Assembly: GCA_937988745.1 (NCBI GenBank)
Contig: CALKAR010000277.1
Location: forward strand, 1-6,998
Direction: 5' to 3'
From: an uncultured Peptococcaceae bacterium
Lineage (GTDB): Bacteria > Bacillota > Limnochordia > Darwinibacteriales > Darwinibacteriaceae
DNA: 6,998 bases
In this document: piece by piece, positions 1-5,410 of the stretch
Layout: each line of letters starts with the position of its first letter
How positions within the stretch are numbered: position 1 is the stretch's first letter
The notes under the pieces: generated by a model
The model's input: the letters and a program-made list of their open reading frames with translations, nothing else
Databases searched by the model: none
What the model was told of the DNA's origin: nothing
Program-made: the position numbers and the translations under genes

Positions 1-108
1 ATCATTGATGCTGGTATGATGCGCACGGCCGCACTGGCGATTGATGGTGAGATTGTTATTGAAGGCAAGGTTGCTAATACGGATGAGATACAGCATTTGC
101 TTCCCTAG
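1..108 (+). CDS. C-terminal end of a possible small thioredoxin-like redox protein (5' part outside window)
   Basis: An open frame enters from the left edge and runs 35 codons to a TAG at 106-108. The visible tail contains MMRTAALAIDGEIVIEGKV, followed by a short segment ending in EIQHLLP. This resembles the last beta-strands and helix of the small thioredoxin-like disulfide proteins (MTH895/TM0996 type), where a TPAL/TPGL segment is followed by a strand, a DGxxxxxG turn and a final EEIxxLL helix. The CxxC active site would lie upstream and cannot be checked. The usual cis-proline of the TPAL motif appears to be alanine here (TAAL), which is unusual for the family and lowers confidence. The gene converges on the tns operon. 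Since it lies beyond tnsE, it is likely transposon cargo or a remnant of it; such proteins often accompany permeases or arsenic-resistance genes, but nothing here shows that. The family call rests on 35 residues only. Confidence 0.5.
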   Translation: MIDAGMMRTAALAIDGEIVIEGKVANTDEIQHLLP

Positions 109-254
109 ATATCTTCAATTTGATCTAGCGCAACGGAGAGCGCTTTAAAGTGACTTGAGTCGCAAGATTCAGCCTGTGCAAAACTTTAACAGCTACTGCT
201 CAGTGTTTTGGCGCTGAGCAGCTAACACTAAAGAGTAAGAAAAACAGCAAGTTT
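109..254. other. Non-coding convergent intergenic region
   Basis: No convincing gene, RNA gene or transposon terminus is visible between the stop of the thioredoxin-like gene and the IS3-like remnant. The stretch is AT-rich and contains three small inverted repeats: CTAGAT/ATCTAG (105-110 and 123-128), AGCGC/GCGCT (127-131 and 140-144), and the stronger hairpin at 196-221. None is followed by a clear T-run on either strand. I see no repeated 22-bp TnsB-site-like sequences, so this does not look like a Tn7 end. Confidence 0.6.
196..221. terminator. Hairpin, possible weak bidirectional terminator
   Basis: CTGCTCAGTG (196-205) pairs with CGCTGAGCAG (212-221) over ten base pairs with one T-G wobble, around a TTTTGG loop. 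It lies between two converging transcription units, where a shared terminator would be expected. Neither flank carries a proper run of T residues, so intrinsic termination is uncertain. It could equally be a leftover of a mobile-element end. Confidence 0.3.
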
Positions 255-634
255 CAGGACTGAGGGTAAGTGAGGGGTTCTACCCGTATTCTAGGAATAA
301 ATATGATGAAAAAGACCTAATGACGGCACCTCTTGCACGGTCAACCAAGAAACATAGTCTTTATCAGGCCCTTGACCACGGCCTTGTTGAATACGACGGA
401 TAATCTGTATTTAAGAATCGGCACACGACCTCTTGAATGTAGGTAATTATGGTAACGTATCGGCCGATAATGAACATCACGATCCGAATGCACAATCAGC
501 CCTTTCCTCGCATTCCGGCGGCCATAGACCATGCCCAGGGCATCGGTAATTAGTTGCTCTGTCATGCTCATATCCAGTGACCAGCCAACAATATAGCGTG
601 AGTGAAGGTCCATCACCATTGTGCAAGTCTAGTT
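255..634 (-). pseudogene. IS3-family transposase (OrfB) remnant, truncated, frameshifted and catalytically dead
   Basis: This is a decayed C-terminal half of an IS3-family OrfB transposase (DDE/rve integrase fold). The segment read from 619 down to 341 contains MDLHSRYIVGWSL, TDALGMVYGRR and KGLIVHSDRD, matching the family pattern VMDLxSRxIVGW...DALxMA...GLIxHSDRG. The second catalytic Asp is kept in HSD (codon at 482-484). The third catalytic residue, normally Glu in NAVxESFFxTLK, is Lys in KAVVKGLIKTM. The first catalytic Asp and everything N-terminal are missing. Family-like sequence seems to continue in another frame (DYVSWLTVQEVPSLGLFHHI) after a frameshift near 350-365, then meets a TAG at 291-293. 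The left limit is approximate. Upstream it begins within a few bases of the tnsE stop codon. It cannot encode an active transposase. Confidence 0.85.
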
Positions 635-637
635 TAA

Positions 638-2233
638 TTAACGGATCACTTCTAAACTCACACGCTCTGCCCATTTTTTAATTGACTCTTGATTCAGTAA
701 TCCTTGGTTTTCAGGGAGTGACTTGGGGTGTGAGATGCGTTTGTAATTATTCTCAAGTGTTCGCGTCAGAAAATAGGTTGGCCACACCAGCGAGTTCTTA
801 ATTAACTGTATTTCCAGTTCTCCAACATATTGCTGCGAGTTCAATGATACGTTTTTATGCTTTATCAGCAGGGTTGATAAGCTGCTTGGTTTGTCAGTCG
901 TATCAACCTCGACTAGAGAGTAAAACTGATTACCTTTCTTAATCAGGTGCCATGCAAGGTAACGTGGACTTCCGTCTCTACGTAGGTTTTTAGAATAGCC
1001 GTAGATGGCCGGAAGCTTACGAATTTCATGATGTGTATGAACGCAATCAGATGTGTTTACTAACTGCTGAACCATCGCATCAAAAGCTTTAAATTTGTCA
1101 GTATAAATATCGGCGTTATCATTTTTTTCGCCAGTTGTGCTGTAGTCGGCAGGCGATAGAATCCCGTGAATACTTGATTCATCCGTACTTACTTCTAGGC
1201 TGTTTTTTTCAAGTGGATCTGTTTGTTCTTCTTCTGTTACAGAGCCTCCAGTTCGGGTTTTTCCTGCACTGATACGTGATGTTTTAAATGACTGCGCAAA
1301 CTCAAGTATCACTGCAGGTGCATCAATCAGTACCTCTTCAAGGTCAGTGTTTGGCTTTTCATCGTCATCAATCGCTGGCTCTGCCCCTGTATGGGGTCTG
1401 GCTTTCCCTGAGCGCCCTTGTCCTGGCTGTCCAGTAGCATATCTGGGGTCAACAATATCTACGTGTGCAGGGCAGCTAGAAGGCAGTTTAGAGATGCCAT
1501 CTATTTCGTAAACAAAGAATGCATTCAAATCTGGCTCATAATGACCGCGTAGTGCTAGCTCTGCTCCTGCTAACGCTGGCGGGTCAAACTGAAAATCCCA
1601 TAGTCTATATTTATCACTGTCATAACCATTCTTGAGCTGATAAGTAGCAATACTCTCAAATGAATGCCGTGCATCCTCGTCTAATAAAAGCCAGGCGAGC
1701 CGTTGTCTGAGTGCGTCATCACTTCGTGCCTTTAGGGGCAAGCTAGAGGTTGGTAATATATTAATCCAGACTTTATTTAGTTCACTTTCCTGCTGGACAT
1801 CGAATTCTTGGGATAGGCCATTGTGGATTAGCGATAGACGGGCAAGGTAGGCCGTATGCAAAAACAGTACACGAGCCAGCTCAATTTGCGGCAAGAAGTA
1901 TCGGACTCCATTGAAGTCAAATACAAAGCACCATTGCTTAGCATCTCGTGCGCGGTTTACCGCTGGTATAGGGCATACCTTGATCTGCTCAACTTCCCAA
2001 GAGCGAGTGCTCGCTATGGTTACACTTCTCGTAAACCCTGCTTGTGTTAATGCCTTGGTTGCATTGAGTACTCGACGCCTTGCCAATATTGGTACTTGCG
2101 AAAAACCGAAATATTGCTTCTGTTGATGAGGAGTTAATTTAACATTAATATTCCAATCTGAGCCCCCATGGCGGCGGAATATAGACCCAATTTCTTTGAT
2201 CCTGCTATCGTCTTTTAGACCTTTGAACTTCAT
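638..2233 (-). CDS. tnsE: TnsE, Tn7-type target selector for replicating and conjugal DNA
   Basis: A 531-residue protein, close to the roughly 538 residues of Tn7 TnsE and colinear with it as I recall that sequence. In Tn7, TnsE with TnsABC directs insertion into discontinuously replicated DNA, mainly mobile plasmids, by binding 3'-recessed DNA and the beta sliding clamp. The clamp-binding segment of Tn7 (PQLELARSLFL) is matched by PQIELARVLFL at residues 115-125. Other shared blocks are GLSQEFDVQ (139-147), ILPTSSLP (159-166), QFDPPALAG (215-223), RRDGSPRYL (418-426), VEVD (441-444), SHPKSLPE (501-508) and WAERV (521-525). Residues about 265-375 form a low-complexity, charged linker ahead of the C-terminal DNA-binding domain. 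The ATG lies 29 nt inside the end of tnsD, and an in-frame TGA four codons upstream excludes a longer start. There is no strong ribosome binding site, so translational coupling to tnsD is likely. The protein appears complete at both ends. Confidence 0.96.
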   Translation of the reverse strand: MKFKGLKDDSRIKEIGSIFRRHGGSDWNINVKLTPHQQKQYFGFSQVPILARRRVLNATKALTQAGFTRSVTIASTRSWEVEQIKVCPIPAVNRARDAKQWCFVFDFNGVRYFLPQIELARVLFLHTAYLARLSLIHNGLSQEFDVQQESELNKVWINILPTSSLPLKARSDDALRQRLAWLLLDEDARHSFESIATYQLKNGYDSDKYRLWDFQFDPPALAGAELALRGHYEPDLNAFFVYEIDGISKLPSSCPAHVDIVDPRYATGQPGQGRSGKARPHTGAEPAIDDDEKPNTDLEEVLIDAPAVILEFAQSFKTSRISAGKTRTGGSVTEEEQTDPLEKNSLEVSTDESSIHGILSPADYSTTGEKNDNADIYTDKFKAFDAMVQQLVNTSDCVHTHHEIRKLPAIYGYSKNLRRDGSPRYLAWHLIKKGNQFYSLVEVDTTDKPSSLSTLLIKHKNVSLNSQQYVGELEIQLIKNSLVWPTYFLTRTLENNYKRISHPKSLPENQGLLNQESIKKWAERVSLEVIR

Positions 2234-3749
2234 GCTGTGTACTCATCAATATATCTAAATAAACTCTAGCCTGTTCTGTTAACCGCTCATCACTGAGGGT
2301 AGCATTTCTCAGCAGTCTCCATCGTGGCGGCGTATCAAATAGGGTTAGTAGGTCATTGTGGGCATTTTGTAAGCGTCGAATTTGGTACTGTGCGACGCTT
2401 TCCACGTGATCTGCCAGGAATGAATTGGATAAAGGCATTCGGCTAATATTTTTCTCAACGGTCGAAGCGTTGCCCAATAGTTTGAAAAAGCAGGCTTTAG
2501 AACGTCGAGGCCCTTGCGGATTAGATTGCAAGAAAACTGTTAGCTGTCGCAAAGCATGCAAATACTCTCTGTCCCGTTTGTCCCAGTCCACACGTCGACT
2601 GGTAGGCTTTGCTTTAGGAGCTGCATGTTGGTAGTTGGTATCCAGCAGCCACTCACGGTGCTGACGATACAGCCTAGCGTATAGGGCTTTAGAGTTTTGC
2701 CGAGCTTGCTTGGGTGAGTGTAATACTAATAAATTAAGCCAGTCTTCTTGATCAAGTGTCAGATTGATGTGTACTGGCGTTTTAACCTGAACAAGTTGTT
2801 GTTTATTACTATTTGTTGGGTATTGACTGGCTTCTTTAATGGCTTCAGTAATTTGCCAGTTATTTCCAAGTAAAGCTTGGTGCACAACAATGTGTTCAAG
2901 ATAGTTGAAGCTTTTTCGGTGCTTACGAAAGATACACCTGAGCCAGTCAGACTCTTTTGTACTTGAACCTTGTGGCAAAAGCTGATGACTGCTGAGCCAT
3001 TTCACTGGCCAAGCTTGCAAGACTTTGTCTTTTACTACTTGATGATTTATTTGTGTTTTTCTGTACGTTAAATTGAGTTTGCTGGCGAGGTTGCGATAGT
3101 ACATTGACCACTGTTCAAAGCTTGGCGAAGTTTGAGCAGGAGACTGCAGTAGTTGTCGTACCTGATGATTGACCCATAGTGACGCTTGGCTGCCAGCGCG
3201 CTGTTTAGTCAGAGAGCAATGCTCTGGAGATGCGGCAATAAAATGGTGACGTTCAATAAGCGGCCTAGCAATACGTGTATTAATTAATACGCCATGCTTA
3301 GGGCATGCATCGATTCCTTCTGCTTGCCATTCTCTGAGCCAAAAATACTCACCATATTGGTTACGTTGTTCGATTAAGCAGCCTGGGCAGTAGCGGACAA
3401 AACGAGGTGTTTGGACTCGTGATGCGGCAACACCTAAAGCAAGCTGGGACGCTCCTTGAGAGCCAATTAGCCATTGCATACACTGTCTACGGCGACCTTC
3501 AGGAACAAATGGGGCATAGAGCGGGAATAATGTATGGCTGTAAATCAGTGCTTCTGGAGTGAGTGTGCTGGGTAGCCAGCGTGCAACTTTTTCGATATTA
3601 CTGGGCAAGTCAATCGTTGCCATAACAGTACGCGATCCAAATACCTCATCCAGTAATTGTTTAGGGCTGATTAGCCCCTGCCGAACACCAGCTCTTGCGA
3701 TTGTGCTGTACAGCAACTCTTCAGCGTAAGGGACTGGGAAATTCAGCAT
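2205..3749 (-). CDS. tnsD: TnsD (TniQ family), sequence-specific target selector
   Basis: A 514-residue protein, nearly the length of Tn7 TnsD (508). TnsD binds attTn7 in the 3' end of glmS and recruits TnsC, giving insertion at one safe chromosomal site. The N-terminal TniQ domain starts NFPVPYAEELLYS, followed by TIARAG and SPKQLLDEVFG. A zinc knuckle is formed by C121, C124, C149 and H152, with the same spacing as the CCCH set of Tn7 TnsD. Later blocks shared with Tn7 TnsD are HTLFPLYAPFV, LGVAASRV, IFRKHRKSF (about 273-281), RVDWDKRDR (about 386-394), YQIRR and RWRLLRNATLS (about 476-486), so the DNA-recognition half is also kept. I chose the ATG at 3747-3749 because it aligns with the Tn7 start and has AGG eight bases upstream; a GTG at 3774-3776 would add nine residues. 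The C-terminus has a short extra basic tail (MSTQHEVQRSKRR) overlapping the start of tnsE. A glmS target is inferred from similarity; the insertion site is not in the window. Confidence 0.97.
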   Translation of the reverse strand: MLNFPVPYAEELLYSTIARAGVRQGLISPKQLLDEVFGSRTVMATIDLPSNIEKVARWLPSTLTPEALIYSHTLFPLYAPFVPEGRRRQCMQWLIGSQGASQLALGVAASRVQTPRFVRYCPGCLIEQRNQYGEYFWLREWQAEGIDACPKHGVLINTRIARPLIERHHFIAASPEHCSLTKQRAGSQASLWVNHQVRQLLQSPAQTSPSFEQWSMYYRNLASKLNLTYRKTQINHQVVKDKVLQAWPVKWLSSHQLLPQGSSTKESDWLRCIFRKHRKSFNYLEHIVVHQALLGNNWQITEAIKEASQYPTNSNKQQLVQVKTPVHINLTLDQEDWLNLLVLHSPKQARQNSKALYARLYRQHREWLLDTNYQHAAPKAKPTSRRVDWDKRDREYLHALRQLTVFLQSNPQGPRRSKACFFKLLGNASTVEKNISRMPLSNSFLADHVESVAQYQIRRLQNAHNDLLTLFDTPPRWRLLRNATLSDERLTEQARVYLDILMSTQHEVQRSKRR

Positions 3750-3754
3750 GCCAC

Positions 3755-5410
3755 TTACCTGAAAGAGTTTACCCACTGCTCAGTATCGAACAATAAGCCT
3801 GCTTGTTGTAGTGATTTTTGAATATCCACATCATTGGCGGCTTGAGAGTTCAGGAATCTCAGGTCATCAGACTCTAACGTGTGCCAGTCTGTTTTCTTGA
3901 TATTTTGTGCTTTTGGAGTTGTTAGCTTCGGTTTTACTGTATCAGTATTTTGATACCAGGACAGGATCAATGGCATAAGATCCTTCATGTGCATTTGCGG
4001 GTGGTCCTCAAAAGCTCTATTGATCAGCGGTTCTAGTAAATCCGATGCGTAACCCATATCAACCAGCATATTGTGCAGACGGATGGCTTGTTCATTGCCA
4101 CAATATTTAGCCACTACATCAATACTTTCCTGATGCGAATGTAATAAGTTACTTAATTCCAATATTTTACGATCAACGTCAGGGATCGTCAGGTCTGAGT
4201 AACGCGCGATTTTAATAATATCTCCTGATCTCAGAGCATCTATCATCGGGTGAATCGGTTTGAGCTCATCTTCGTATACTCTTTTCATGAGTTCTGGAGT
4301 AATACGCTCGATCTTAGTTACGACCGCTCTGATTTGAGAGAGAACAAATAGCTTGATAACAACATCCATTATCCCTTGAGAAAGATCGTACCAAGTTTCT
4401 CTAAGCTCATCAGAAATCACAGGCGCTGCTTTAGTTAGCCACTGATACTTCCAAAGTTGATTGGTGAAAGCCCCCCATTCTGAGCGTGATACATTTTGCT
4501 CTGGCAAGGGTTTACTTAATGGCTCCCACAAAATGGAGCCATATCCAGCACCCCGGCGCGCTGAGCGTAAGTCCAGTTCAAAAACAGGCTTAGCTTTTGG
4601 TGTGCCTACCATTACAACTGGGACTGATATTTCGTTAACAAGAGTTACAAAGAAATTAAGCATGCGCTCTGAGCCACCCGAGCGCTTGACACTCAGGTGC
4701 TGAATTTCATCTATCACAAGAAGGCCAATCGCATGAGTGTTTGCAGTATGTGCCATCATTGCAATCAAAGTTTCTACACCGTGGCGTTTTTCAACGTAGC
4801 GGCGTACATAGTTAGTGCCCAGTATTGCGTCAATTTCTCTGAAAAAGTTATGACATAGGCTCTTTAGAGAACCGTCATGCGGGCAATCAATTTTAAGAAA
4901 TACAATTTGCGTGAAATTGTATTTTTCGTGATAAAGCAGTTGTGGGTAAGTTGCTAGAATACGATTTAATGAGCTTGTCTTACCAGAGCCTGAGCAGCCA
5001 ATAAATGCCATGCTTTTAGCAGTTGATTCGACATGCTCAAAGCGGAAAACACCCAGGTCACCTTGCATGACACGTTCGTAACCGTTTTGGATATGGGTAT
5101 TTAAATCGCCATTAGCTAAGTTTCTACCGACATAACCTTGGCGAAGCAAAACAGATAGCTTTGATTCTAACTCTATATGGCGCGATAACGGTTGAAAAAA
5201 GCTATCTAACAACTGAGAAATGACGTGAATACGAGTCTGAACATCAAGATAGATATCGTTCGGACGAAATGTAACTTTGCCTGAGAGCCCATCTCTTAAC
5301 TGAGTCCGATCGAGTATCGGTGGTAGTGCTTCAATAAGAGGGTTTCCGTCATACTGGCTGACTCCAGTCTGATGATATATGGCTTGAAGCATGCCTTTTG
5401 GTAGAGTCAT
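3755..5410 (-). CDS. tnsC: TnsC, AAA+ ATPase regulator of Tn7-type transposition
   Basis: A 551-residue protein (Tn7 TnsC is 555). TnsC binds ATP and target DNA, receives the TnsD or TnsE signal, activates the TnsAB transposase and mediates target immunity. The AAA+ core shows Walker A GCSGSGKT at 138-145, Walker B LLVIDEIQHL at 230-239 (D234, E235), a sensor-1-like VVMVGTPKA at 265-273 and an arginine-rich RSARRGAG at 282-289. The N-terminal YHQTGVSQYDGNPLIEALPP resembles the Tn7 N-terminus, and GYVGRN and QNGYERV (108-114) are shared. The C-terminal block TDWHTLESDDLR resembles the tail of Tn7 TnsC, the region that contacts TnsA, which hints that tnsA lies upstream of the window. The ATG overlaps the tnsB stop as ATGA and has GGAG seven bases upstream. 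An orderly full-length gene with no disruption. Confidence 0.98.
   Translation of the reverse strand: MTLPKGMLQAIYHQTGVSQYDGNPLIEALPPILDRTQLRDGLSGKVTFRPNDIYLDVQTRIHVISQLLDSFFQPLSRHIELESKLSVLLRQGYVGRNLANGDLNTHIQNGYERVMQGDLGVFRFEHVESTAKSMAFIGCSGSGKTSSLNRILATYPQLLYHEKYNFTQIVFLKIDCPHDGSLKSLCHNFFREIDAILGTNYVRRYVEKRHGVETLIAMMAHTANTHAIGLLVIDEIQHLSVKRSGGSERMLNFFVTLVNEISVPVVMVGTPKAKPVFELDLRSARRGAGYGSILWEPLSKPLPEQNVSRSEWGAFTNQLWKYQWLTKAAPVISDELRETWYDLSQGIMDVVIKLFVLSQIRAVVTKIERITPELMKRVYEDELKPIHPMIDALRSGDIIKIARYSDLTIPDVDRKILELSNLLHSHQESIDVVAKYCGNEQAIRLHNMLVDMGYASDLLEPLINRAFEDHPQMHMKDLMPLILSWYQNTDTVKPKLTTPKAQNIKKTDWHTLESDDLRFLNSQAANDVDIQKSLQQAGLLFDTEQWVNSFR
3758..3760 (-). promoter_or_regulatory. Probable ribosome binding site deciding the tnsD start
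   Basis: AGG on the minus strand overlaps the last tnsC codon, next to its TAA stop, and lies eight bases before the ATG at 3747-3749. Together with the match of MLNFPVPY to the start of Tn7 TnsD, this favours the ATG over the upstream GTG. Confidence 0.5.

Noticed and set aside
1..637. Transposon left or right end, or attTn7 site
   Set aside because: No repeated TnsB-binding-like sequences, no terminal TGT...ACA structure and no glmS coding sequence could be seen.
1856..2126. Plus-strand open frames opposite tnsE
   Set aside because: They lie antisense to strongly conserved tnsE sequence, have no recognisable domain and no ribosome binding site; shadows of the real gene.
2425..2634. Plus-strand open frame opposite tnsD
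   Set aside because: Antisense to the conserved C-terminal half of TnsD; no family resemblance.
3750..3776. GTG start giving a longer TnsD
   Set aside because: The nine extra residues have no counterpart in Tn7 TnsD, overlap tnsC, and the ATG at 3747-3749 has a better-placed AGG.
4461..4703. Plus-strand open frame opposite tnsC
   Set aside because: Antisense to the Walker B and sensor region of TnsC; a shadow.
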